In this document: in pieces, positions 1 through 6,271 of the stretch
Layout: every line of letters begins with the position of its first letter
How positions within the stretch are numbered: position 1 is the first letter of the stretch
DNA from: a bacterium
GTDB lineage: Bacteria; Dependentiae; Babeliae; Babeliales; UASB340
Reading direction: 5' to 3'
Assembly: GCA_030630075.1 (NCBI GenBank)
Contig: DAOVNS010000035.1
Span: 1-12,226 of the forward strand
DNA: 12,226 nucleotides
Position numbers and translations under genes: made by a program
Notes under the pieces: generated by a model
What the model was told of the DNA's origin: nothing
The model's database searches: none
Seen by the model: the letters and a program-made list of their open reading frames with translations, nothing else

Positions 1-1478
1 GGTTTTTCTACAAAAACAGCTTTTCCAGACCTTAAACTTTCAATTGTTTGCGTTAAATGAAATTTGTGCGGCGTTGCAATAACTACCATATTTATATCAT
101 CATCAATTACAACGTTGCGACAATCATTTCCAATATGTTTTGCATCGTAAAGTTTTGCAGTATTTACAAGATTGGTTAAATCAGTATCAACAACATAATC
201 AATTTTGATTTTTTTATTTTTAGATAAAAGTGGAAGAAGTTTTATTTTTGCAAAACCACCAATTCCTATGCAACCAACTTTGATTTTATTTTTAGGCGTA
301 ACATATTCTTTAACTTCGATATTTTTATGAACTGAATCTTTTGTAACAATATCTTTAAACTCTGTGTTTTCATAAGAAAGCAAAACCCCTAAGCTTATGC
401 CCTGCTTGATAGAATCATAAGCAGATTCAACATTATCTAGTTCAAATTCATCAGAAACCAAAGAATCAATATTAATTTTACCCTGCTCAATTAAATCAAC
501 AAACAATTCCATGTTTCGATTTTCTGTCCAACGAACATAAGAATAAGGATAATCTCGTCCATTTTTTTCGTAATTATTATCATAACGTCCAGGACCATAA
601 GAACATGAAATTAAAAAATCTATTTCTTTTGAATAAAAAGGATCACGATTAAAATCTAATTTAACATCACCAACTAAAACAACTTTTCCTTTTCGCCTTG
701 TGATGTTCATTGCATTATCGATTATTAAACCAGAAGAAGAAGCTGCTGTAATAATTGTTGTGTCAACGCCATAATGAGATGTTATAAAATCCATTTCTTT
801 TTTTATATCAGTAGAAGTTGGATTAAAAACAAAATCAGCTCCCATTTTTTTTGCAATATCTAAACGACTTTGATTTAAATCAATTCCAAAAACCTGACAT
901 CCAGATAATTTTGCAAGTTGAACTGTAATTTGCCCAATCAATCCCAAGCCCAAAACACAAACTTTTTCACCTAATCGTAAATCTGCGCGCCTTACACCTT
1001 GCATTGCAATCGAACCAATTGTTGTAATACTTGCCGATTTGAGAAATGATTTACCAATAACTTTTGTAACCAAATTTTTTGGAATACAAACAACTTGAGC
1101 ATGATTTGCAAAACCAGAACCTGCACATGCAACATAATCACCGACTTTTAATTTTTCAACATTTCGGCCAATACCAACAACTTGACCCGAACATGAATAT
1201 CCAACATTAATTACATTGTTTTTTTTGCCTTTTATAAGTGCAACGGTTCCGTTTATTCCATTTTCTTTTATTGCACCTAAAACTTTTTGAGTATTTTCTT
1301 TTGAATTAGAAAAAAATTTTTCTACTAATGATTTTTCTGAATTATTCAAAGTTGCAGATTCTGTTCCACTGCTGATAAAAGAATAAGCAACTTTTACTAA
1401 AACATCATTTTCGCCGGCAATAGGTATTGGAACTTCGTGCAATAAAGCTTTTCCCTTTTGCAAAAAAACCTGTTTCAT
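1..1478 (-). CDS. Bi-domain oxidoreductase (zinc-ADH-like + Gfo/Idh/MocA-like), C-terminus cut by window edge
   Basis: The 492 codons present show two joined dehydrogenase modules. Residues 1-150 are GroES-like, as in medium-chain alcohol dehydrogenases. Residues 170-365 are a Rossmann domain with GLGLIGQ near 177-183 and the segment YVRWTENRNME (314-324), which I recognise from bi-domain oxidoreductases. From about residue 399 a second Rossmann fold begins with VGCIGIGGFAK (401-411), followed by VVIATPHKFH and the EKP signature of Gfo/Idh/MocA proteins at the window edge. Full-length relatives are about 700 residues, so roughly 200 are missing to the left. The ATG at 1478 has an AGAGGA ribosome site just upstream and starts 12 nt after wecC, so the two are probably co-transcribed. 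Such proteins usually lie in exopolysaccharide or LPS loci, and their exact sugar substrate is generally unknown. The product is likely cytoplasmic and NAD(P)-dependent. The fold is well supported; the reaction is not. Confidence 0.86.
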   Translation of the reverse strand, partial: MKQVFLQKGKALLHEVPIPIAGENDVLVKVAYSFISSGTESATLNNSEKSLVEKFFSNSKENTQKVLGAIKENGINGTVALIKGKKNNVINVGYSCSGQVVGIGRNVEKLKVGDYVACAGSGFANHAQVVCIPKNLVTKVIGKSFLKSASITTIGSIAMQGVRRADLRLGEKVCVLGLGLIGQITVQLAKLSGCQVFGIDLNQSRLDIAKKMGADFVFNPTSTDIKKEMDFITSHYGVDTTIITAASSSGLIIDNAMNITRRKGKVVLVGDVKLDFNRDPFYSKEIDFLISCSYGPGRYDNNYEKNGRDYPYSYVRWTENRNMELFVDLIEQGKINIDSLVSDEFELDNVESAYDSIKQGISLGVLLSYENTEFKDIVTKDSVHKNIEVKEYVTPKNKIKVGCIGIGGFAKIKLLPLLSKNKKIKIDYVVDTDLTNLVNTAKLYDAKHIGNDCRNVVIDDDINMVVIATPHKFHLTQTIESLRSGKAVFVEK

Positions 1479-1490
1479 ACTTTATCCTCT

Positions 1491-2801
1491 TTAAAGATTC
1501 AATTCACCAACACCGCCCGTATTAAAAAATGCATAATTATTTTTAGTTTCTTTTGATTTATTTAATAATCCACAAATATCAATTATTAAATGATCATCCA
1601 ATACTAAATCTTTTAATACCAAAAATTCATTGTGTTTTACTAAAACCAAAATCAAATCGGCCCAACGCACACCTTCTAAAAGTCCCATAACATTATTAAA
1701 ACCAATAGACTTTAACTTATCACTAACTATATTTGGTTCACAAACTGCTAAATCCAAAACAGATTTTTTTGATTTTAATTTTGCAGCAATATTTAATGCA
1801 GGAGATTCTCTTAAATCGTCAACGTTTGGTTTAAACGCCAAGCCCAAAACAAAAACTTTTGCTTTTTCGTTTTTATTATTTTTTATTTTTTCTGCACAAT
1901 CCAAAACTTTTTTAATTACTTGTTCTGGTTTTTTATTGTTCACCTTGCGAGCAATTTTTAAAAGTTCTGTTTCTTCTGGAAAGGTTTCTATCAAGAACCA
2001 CGGATCAACCGCAATACAGTGTCCACCAACACCGCAACCAGGATTTAAAATATTTACTCTTGGATGCTTATTCGCAATATTTATAACCTCGCTGGGATTA
2101 ATTCCCGCTTTTTGCGCCATTGATGCAACTTGATTTGCAAAAGCAATAGAAACATCACGAGAACTATTTTCTACAAGTTTTACCATTTCTGCTGTTTTAT
2201 CATCCGTAAAATATAATTCACCTTTTACAAATTTTGAATAAAACTTCTTTGCGAGCTGTGCAGAACCATCACAAACAGCTCCGATTACTCTATCATTGGT
2301 TACAAGTTCTTCAAATATTTTTCCAGGCAAAACACGTTCTGGACAATGTGCAACAAAAAAATCTAAACCCAATTTTAATCCAGATTTCTGTTCTAAAAAT
2401 TTTGCAACGTCAGACGTTGTTCCAACAGGAATGGTAGATTCTAAAATTACCAAATTTCCCGGAGCCAAAACTTTTGCAACAGCTTTTGCTGCATCAAAAA
2501 CAAACGATAAATCTGCTTGTTTAATTTTATTTTTAGAATTTAGCTTAAAAGGAGTTGGTACAGAAATAATAAAGCAATCTGATTTTTTCAATTCAAAAGA
2601 AACTTGGAAATTTTTATTTTGTAATACTTCATATAAACGATGAATAATTTCTGGCTCAACAATTGTTGGATCGCCCTTACTTATTCGTTCAAGTTTTTGT
2701 TCATCTATATCGTAACCAAAAACTTTGTATCCTTTTTGTGCTGCTAAAATTCCTGTTGGCAAACCAATATAACCTAATCCAACTATTGATATTTGCTTCA
2801 T
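1491..2801 (-). CDS. wecC: UDP-N-acetyl-D-mannosamine dehydrogenase
   Basis: This enzyme oxidises UDP-ManNAc to UDP-ManNAcA with two NAD+, giving a sugar acid for surface polysaccharide. In the 436-residue protein the NAD-binding GLGYIGLP lies at 8-15, ESTIPVGTT at 121-129, and AHCPERVLPG at 151-160. EMVKLVENSSRD, at about 205-216, contains the family's conserved Lys and Asn. GCGVGGHCIAVDP holds the catalytic Cys at 262, and GLAFKPNVDDLRESPA lies near 320-335 in the C-terminal UDP-binding domain. GGHCIAVDP is typical of the WecC subgroup rather than of UDP-glucose dehydrogenase. I chose the ATG at 2801 over an in-frame GTG at 2816 because GGAG sits 5 nt upstream of the ATG. The gene lies directly downstream of wecB, which makes its substrate, and 12 nt before the bi-domain oxidoreductase. 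The tail ends with YAFFNTGG, echoed by the end of WecB. Length is normal for the family. Confidence 0.93.
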   Translation of the reverse strand: MKQISIVGLGYIGLPTGILAAQKGYKVFGYDIDEQKLERISKGDPTIVEPEIIHRLYEVLQNKNFQVSFELKKSDCFIISVPTPFKLNSKNKIKQADLSFVFDAAKAVAKVLAPGNLVILESTIPVGTTSDVAKFLEQKSGLKLGLDFFVAHCPERVLPGKIFEELVTNDRVIGAVCDGSAQLAKKFYSKFVKGELYFTDDKTAEMVKLVENSSRDVSIAFANQVASMAQKAGINPSEVINIANKHPRVNILNPGCGVGGHCIAVDPWFLIETFPEETELLKIARKVNNKKPEQVIKKVLDCAEKIKNNKNEKAKVFVLGLAFKPNVDDLRESPALNIAAKLKSKKSVLDLAVCEPNIVSDKLKSIGFNNVMGLLEGVRWADLILVLVKHNEFLVLKDLVLDDHLIIDICGLLNKSKETKNNYAFFNTGGVGELNL

Positions 2802-2806
2802 CTCAA

Positions 2807-2810
2807 CTCC
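2807..2810 (-). promoter_or_regulatory. Ribosome binding site deciding the wecC start
   Basis: On the minus strand GGAG lies 5 nt before the ATG at 2801. It falls inside the longer reading frame that would begin with GTG at 2816, and no comparable site precedes that GTG. This favours the 436-residue WecC. Confidence 0.7.
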
Positions 2811-2877
2811 AAACACTTAAAAAAAAACTAATTAAACAATTAATTATTCTTGTATCTATGCATAAAATACAACGCAC

Positions 2878-2910
2878 TTTGTCATCCTGAAACAAGTTCA
2901 GGATGACAAA
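2878..2910. repeat. Palindromic repeat unit overlapping the 3' end of wecB
   Basis: This is a perfect inverted repeat with 14-nt arms (TTTGTCATCCTGAA and its complement) around a 5-nt centre. Its right 27 nt, 2884-2910, are identical to 6082-6108 and, inverted, to 6023-6049. The unit overlaps the end of wecB, so the last WecB residues (L-S-S) and the TGA stop are encoded inside the repeat. It also fills part of the 96-nt gap before wecC. The minus-strand transcript would form a stable hairpin here, but no U-tract follows, so a terminator is unlikely. An effect on mRNA stability is possible but is inference. Confidence 0.85.
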
Positions 2911-4085
2911 AGCTTTTCAAAACCAGTATTCAAAAGCGCATATTGTTTTTCATGTTTTAATTTTAATTTTGTTTTAATAATTGAAACAATTCTTTTACAC
3001 GACCGGCCATCGCCATAAACAGAAGAACTTGCCAAGTCGAGACTTGGCAAGTCACAAAATCTTTGTAAACCATTTAAAATTAAATCCGAATTTGTTCCAA
3101 CCAATTCTTCACTTCCATCCCAAACCCCTTCCCATCGTTCTGTTATATCTCGCAAAACTAAAACTCGTTTTCCCAAACTTACCGCTTCTTCTTGAATTCC
3201 ACCTGAATCTGTTGCAACAAAATCAACATTAATAAGAAGGTACACTAAATCTTTATATGCTAAAGGTTCCATGATCAAAATATTTTTTATAGATCTAATT
3301 CCAGATTCATCAATAGCTTTTAAAACATTCGGATTAGGATGATAAGGATAAAAAACGATAACATTCGGATTTTTTTGCGCAAACTTTTTAACGGCACTAA
3401 AAACTCGCAATAATCCACCACCAAAAGATTCTCGCCTGTGCGCAGTAAGCAAAATTATTTTTTTGTTTTCTTTTTTGTATCGAGTAACAGATTCAATTAA
3501 TTTTTTATCTATTTTGATTTTTCCACTTTTGATTTTATTTTTCATCCAAAACAAAGCATCAACAACTGTGTTGCCTGTGCAAAAAACATTTTCGCGTTTT
3601 ACACCTTCGGATAATAAATTTGCAGCAGAAAATGCCGTTGGAGCAAAATGATATGTTGCAATTTGACCAACAACTTTTCTATTCATTTCTTCGGGAAAAG
3701 GCGACTGCATGTTGCCAGTACGTAATCCAGCTTCAACATGACCAACAGGAATTGAAAGATAAAAAGCGGATAAAGCTGATGCCATGGTTGTTGTTGTATC
3801 ACCATGAACTAAAACCAATGAAGGCTTAACTTTTAAATAAACCTCTTTTGTCTTTTCTAAAATTATATTTTGAAGATAAAAAAGATCCTGATTTTTTTTC
3901 ATTATATTTAAATTAAAATCAGGAACTACATTGAATATTTTGCAAACTTGTTCTAAAAGTTCGAAATGTTGAAAAGTCGCACACAACAAAACATTGATAT
4001 TGGACTTTTTAAACGCTAAATATAAAGGAATTAATTTTATAGCTTCAGCACGAGTTCCAACTACCAACACAATTGGCTGCGTCAT
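2898..4085 (-). CDS. wecB: UDP-N-acetylglucosamine 2-epimerase (non-hydrolysing)
   Basis: This enzyme interconverts UDP-GlcNAc and UDP-ManNAc in the cytoplasm and supplies WecC, encoded just downstream. Family motifs appear in order: GTRAEAIKL (10-18; the usual form is GTRPEAIK, so the Pro is replaced by Ala), HGDTTTT (94-100), HVEAGLRTG (116-124), SPFPEEMNR (128-136), GNTVVDAL (171-178), TAHRRESFG (214-222) with the catalytic His, TDSGGIQEEA (292-301), LRDITERWEG (311-320) and YGDG (357-360). All expected acidic and His residues are present. At 395 residues it is slightly longer than the usual 370-380. The excess comes from a repeat-encoded insert at about 345-354 (DLPSLDLASS) just before YGDG, and a C-terminal tail (QYALLNTGFEKLLSS) whose final residues and stop lie in a dispersed palindrome. 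The ATG at 4085 has a purine-rich GAGAGAAGAGAG leader. It starts 33 nt after the hypothetical gene, so it is probably in the same operon. Confidence 0.94.
   Translation of the reverse strand: MTQPIVLVVGTRAEAIKLIPLYLAFKKSNINVLLCATFQHFELLEQVCKIFNVVPDFNLNIMKKNQDLFYLQNIILEKTKEVYLKVKPSLVLVHGDTTTTMASALSAFYLSIPVGHVEAGLRTGNMQSPFPEEMNRKVVGQIATYHFAPTAFSAANLLSEGVKRENVFCTGNTVVDALFWMKNKIKSGKIKIDKKLIESVTRYKKENKKIILLTAHRRESFGGGLLRVFSAVKKFAQKNPNVIVFYPYHPNPNVLKAIDESGIRSIKNILIMEPLAYKDLVYLLINVDFVATDSGGIQEEAVSLGKRVLVLRDITERWEGVWDGSEELVGTNSDLILNGLQRFCDLPSLDLASSSVYGDGRSCKRIVSIIKTKLKLKHEKQYALLNTGFEKLLSS
3027..3052. repeat. In-frame 15-bp tandem repeat / palindrome inside wecB
   Basis: A perfect 12-nt inverted repeat (ACTTGCCAAGTC and its complement) with a 2-nt centre. 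Read on the coding strand it is almost two copies of a 15-bp unit, GACTTNNCAAGTCNC, encoding DLPSL-DLASS immediately before the conserved YGDG motif. The same unit occurs three times in the surA-like gene at 5256-5300. It keeps the frame because it is five codons long. Confidence 0.75.
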
Positions 4086-4118
4086 ACTCTCTTCTCTCTT
4101 TTTTTAGCTAATGAAATA

Positions 4119-4967
4119 TTAATTAAAAGATACGTTAACCGTTGCTGGAATATTCGGATTGTTTTCTACAATTTTTTCTTTTTGTTGCAACTCGCGTTCC
4201 CGGATCTTTTCTTTTGATTCCCGATCCTTTTGTTTTTCATTTATCTTACTTGCATGCATATGATAATTTAACACACGATCCTTATCTCTCTCTCTTGTTT
4301 CGTACTCGCGCCTTCTAACTTCTTCCATGTGAGTTTCGTACAATTTCACCTGAAATTTATAATCTATACTGCAAACAAGACTGCTCATTCTTTCTGTTAT
4401 TAATTCGATCAGTATCTTTACTTCTTCTTCTAATTCTCTACTTCTATTATACAATTTTATACATTCAGAATCTTTTTTTGCTTCTCTGTATGATTTTTCA
4501 AGAAGACTTTTTGCATCTTTCAATCTATAAGTAACTGATTCAAAATATCTTCTAGCCAAAACAAGCGGCCAACTTGTACCAAATTTTACTGTAATGCATT
4601 TTGCAAATTCTTCATCAGAATTAAATTTGGAACCAATAAGATCATCAGAATAAATATTTTTTATGATATTTTTAGCATTCAAATATCTTGCAACAGGTGT
4701 TTTTGATAATAAAATTTGATATGTAATAAATCCAACCAAAGAACCACTTCCAACACCAACGGCAGATAAAATAGCAGCATTTTTTACATTTAATTCTTGT
4801 TTAAACGTATCAGATAATGCTAAATATGTTCCGACACCTGAAGTTACTCCCGTTACACCACCAACACCCAATGCCCACCATTTACAACGGCTTTCTTTTA
4901 TTGGTTTTAAATAACTAAAAGAACAAATGCTACTTACAAGTAAAAAAAATTTTATCTTTTTATACAT
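4119..4967 (-). CDS. Hypothetical membrane-anchored protein with charged coiled-coil C-terminus
   Basis: I do not recognise a family for this 282-residue protein. The N-terminus (MYKKIKFFLLVSSICSFSYL) reads as a signal peptide or first membrane segment. Two glycine-rich hydrophobic stretches follow at about 30-52 and 64-87, so a membrane hairpin is likely. Residues 95-145 form a mixed segment with FGTSWPLVLARRYFES. From about 148 to 268 the sequence is dense in Glu, Lys and Arg, consistent with a long helix or coiled coil, ending in a short NNPNIPATVNVSFN tail. The ATG at 4967 follows an AGCGGA-like ribosome site and starts 11 nt after the surA-like gene, so it is probably the second gene of the operon. 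Location between an envelope chaperone and sugar-nucleotide genes suggests an envelope role, but that is context only. Codon use looks like its neighbours. Confidence 0.72.
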   Translation of the reverse strand: MYKKIKFFLLVSSICSFSYLKPIKESRCKWWALGVGGVTGVTSGVGTYLALSDTFKQELNVKNAAILSAVGVGSGSLVGFITYQILLSKTPVARYLNAKNIIKNIYSDDLIGSKFNSDEEFAKCITVKFGTSWPLVLARRYFESVTYRLKDAKSLLEKSYREAKKDSECIKLYNRSRELEEEVKILIELITERMSSLVCSIDYKFQVKLYETHMEEVRRREYETRERDKDRVLNYHMHASKINEKQKDRESKEKIRERELQQKEKIVENNPNIPATVNVSFN

Positions 4968-4978
4968 AAAAATCCGCT

Positions 4979-6004
4979 TCAGCTTAAATAAACAATCGAT
5001 GCTTTTTTTCTAAGATCAGAATCAAATTCCTTTTCGAATTTCATTTTTTTCTGTTCATGCAAAGTTCGTTCTATTTCAGAATATCGCTCATCGCAAGTTA
5101 AAACTCGCTCACCTTTTTTATCCTCGAGTTTAACAAGCTGATAACTATTACCCATTTTTATAGGTTCTGTAACTTCTCCAACATTGATCTTTGTAACTAG
5201 TTTTAGCTGATCACTTAAATCGGATTTTTCAATCCAGCCTAAATCATCCCATTTCAAGTCACAACTTGTTAAGTCGCGACTTGTTAAGTCACTACTTTTT
5301 GTTAGTTTTCCATTTTCATCAACAAGACTTTTATCTATTTCACGCATCTTTAATAAGTATTTTTCCTGCAAATGCACTGGATTTTTTTTATTATATGTTT
5401 CAACTTCTTGAGCCGTAACAACAACTCTTTCACTGAATTCCGCATGTCTAAGCTTTTCAACGGCAAGCATTCTTGCTAATTGGTCTTTATATTCTCTTAA
5501 AGAAAAACCTTCTTCCTGCAATTGCTCTTCAAAAACATCATCCGGAACATCACCTAAACCATTGTGAACTTTTAAAGTAGAAATTTGCCTATCAATTTCA
5601 CTTTCTGTTGGCAATAATTTTCTTTCTACAGCTTTCTGACAAAATAATTCTTCGGAAACAGCTTCTTGCAATGTAAGAAACTCTCCGTTTTTACTTATTT
5701 TTGGGGTTTGTAAATCAGATTGCAAAATACAGGCTCCATTCACCTTTGCAACAACTTTATCTACTAGATCTTTTTTAATTTTTGGTTGAGGTATAATTTT
5801 TTCGACTTGAGAGTCGGCGGCTCTTGAGTCAGCGACTCTTTCAGATGCTTCTACCCTGACATCAGCTTTTACATCAACTTCTTTTTCTGCAGAAATATTT
5901 AAAGAAGATAATGCAACAAGAAATAAAGCTAAATTTAATTTTTTTGTAAAAACAAATTTTGTAAAAACGGGTTTTGTCGAAACGAGTTTCATTTGTTTTA
6001 TCAT
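4979..6004 (-). CDS. SurA-like periplasmic chaperone / parvulin-type peptidyl-prolyl isomerase
   Basis: The 341-residue product has a hydrophobic signal segment at about 22-38 (KKLNLALFLVALSSLNISA), a low-complexity linker (40-75), and a SurA N-terminal-like domain from about 80. That domain starts with DKVVAKVNGACILQSDL and continues with helices to about 200. A short parvulin-like domain (about 210-296) includes DLGWIEKSDL and INVGEVTEPIKMGNSYQLVKLED. Proteins of this class help outer-membrane proteins fold. The isomerase domain looks reduced, with the region before DLGW replaced by a tandem SSDLT-SRDLT-SCDLK repeat, so catalytic activity is uncertain. The ATG at 6004 has AAGGG 6 nt upstream; the internal ATG at 5992 lacks such a site. 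Two more 15-bp tandem repeats fall in the N-terminal and linker regions. It is the first gene of the minus-strand block, followed 11 nt later by the hypothetical gene. Confidence 0.82.
   Translation of the reverse strand: MIKQMKLVSTKPVFTKFVFTKKLNLALFLVALSSLNISAEKEVDVKADVRVEASERVADSRAADSQVEKIIPQPKIKKDLVDKVVAKVNGACILQSDLQTPKISKNGEFLTLQEAVSEELFCQKAVERKLLPTESEIDRQISTLKVHNGLGDVPDDVFEEQLQEEGFSLREYKDQLARMLAVEKLRHAEFSERVVVTAQEVETYNKKNPVHLQEKYLLKMREIDKSLVDENGKLTKSSDLTSRDLTSCDLKWDDLGWIEKSDLSDQLKLVTKINVGEVTEPIKMGNSYQLVKLEDKKGERVLTCDERYSEIERTLHEQKKMKFEKEFDSDLRKKASIVYLS
5256..5300. repeat. Three tandem 15-bp units inside the surA-like gene (SxDLT peptide)
   Basis: Three consecutive 15-bp units (5256-5270, 5271-5285, 5286-5300) differ at a few bases. 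On the plus strand the middle copy is AAGTCGCGACTTGTT. Each has a small dyad, AAGTC/GACTT. On the coding strand they encode SSDLT, SRDLT and SCDLK (residues 237-251) just before the DLGW motif of the parvulin domain. The unit matches the one in wecB at 3027-3052. Confidence 0.85.
5810..5839. repeat. Two tandem 15-bp units in the surA-like linker (RVADS/RAADS)
   Basis: Units 5810-5824 (AGAGTCGGCGGCTCT) and 5825-5839 (TGAGTCAGCGACTCT) differ at four positions and encode RAADS and RVADS in the linker before the SurA domain. Each carries a GAGTC/GACTC-type dyad. They resemble the GACTT/AAGTC units elsewhere but are not clearly the same family. Confidence 0.65.
5939..5983. repeat. Three tandem 15-bp units at the surA-like N-terminus (VxTKx)
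   Basis: Three consecutive 15-bp units encode VSTKP, VFTKF and VFTKK (residues 8-22), directly before the hydrophobic part of the signal peptide. On the coding strand the copies share GTTT-ACAAAA and diverge mainly in the last codon. This lengthens the positively charged N-region of the signal peptide. Confidence 0.75.
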
Positions 6005-6022
6005 AAACAGCCCTTTTATATT

Positions 6023-6108
6023 TTTGTCATCCTGAACTTGTTTCAGGATCTTTTCTTTGAAGAACTTATTAACCGCTCTAGATCCTGAAACAAGTTCAGG
6101 ATGACAAA
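6023..6108. repeat. 28-bp perfect inverted repeat with 30-nt spacer in the operon leader
   Basis: The left arm 6023-6050 and right arm 6081-6108 are exact reverse complements over 28 bp, around a 30-nt spacer. Each arm carries the 27-nt unit also seen at 2884-2910, and each has its own inner dyad (CCTGAA...TTCAGG), so alternative hairpins are possible. It lies 19 nt upstream of the surA-like start, probably in its 5' leader. No U-tract follows on the minus strand, so it is not a simple terminator. Confidence 0.9.
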
Positions 6109-6160
6109 GTAATTTATTTTATTATTAATAAAACTTACTTTGCAAATCAAAAGCAACTCA

Positions 6161-6188
6161 AATATACCAACTAAACTCAAAGACTTAA
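6161..6188 (-). promoter_or_regulatory. Candidate promoter for the surA-like/wec block
   Basis: On the minus strand TTAAGT (6183-6188) is followed after 16 nt by TATATT (6161-6166). TGG directly precedes the latter, giving an extended -10. The -35 is weak. The transcript would start near 6154, with a leader of about 150 nt containing the inverted repeat at 6023-6108. Confidence 0.4.
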
Positions 6189-6215
6189 ACTTACTAAATG
6201 TTATTTTAATAAAAC

Positions 6216-6249
6216 AAAAAAAGCGAGCAATTTTTTGCCCGCTTTTTTT
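6216..6249 (-). terminator. Intrinsic terminator after the lipoprotein chaperone
   Basis: A 9-bp stem with one mismatch (AGCGAGCAA at 6222-6230 against TTGCCCGCT at 6235-6243) is flanked by seven A and seven T residues on the plus strand. Read on the minus strand it is a hairpin followed by a U-tract, 22 nt after the stop at 6272. The symmetric A/T flanks could let it work in both directions, but no plus-strand gene ends here. Confidence 0.85.
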
Positions 6250-6271
6250 GTAAACATTTTTTAGGATGTTC

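Noticed and set aside
1630..2133. Plus-strand reading frame of 167 codons antisense to wecC
   Set aside because: It lies wholly within well-supported wecC, has no ribosome site, and its composition is that of a complement shadow.
2799..2816. Upstream GTG start adding five residues to WecC
   Set aside because: A GGAG ribosome site lies inside the extension, 5 nt before the ATG at 2801, so the ATG is preferred.
5256..5300. Tandem repeats as a CRISPR array
   Set aside because: The units are 15 bp, directly abutting, without spacers, and are translated in frame.
6023..6108. 28-bp inverted repeat as an intrinsic terminator
   Set aside because: No T-run follows the stem on either strand in the right position; the minus strand is A-rich after it, and a clear terminator for the upstream gene already lies at 6216-6249.
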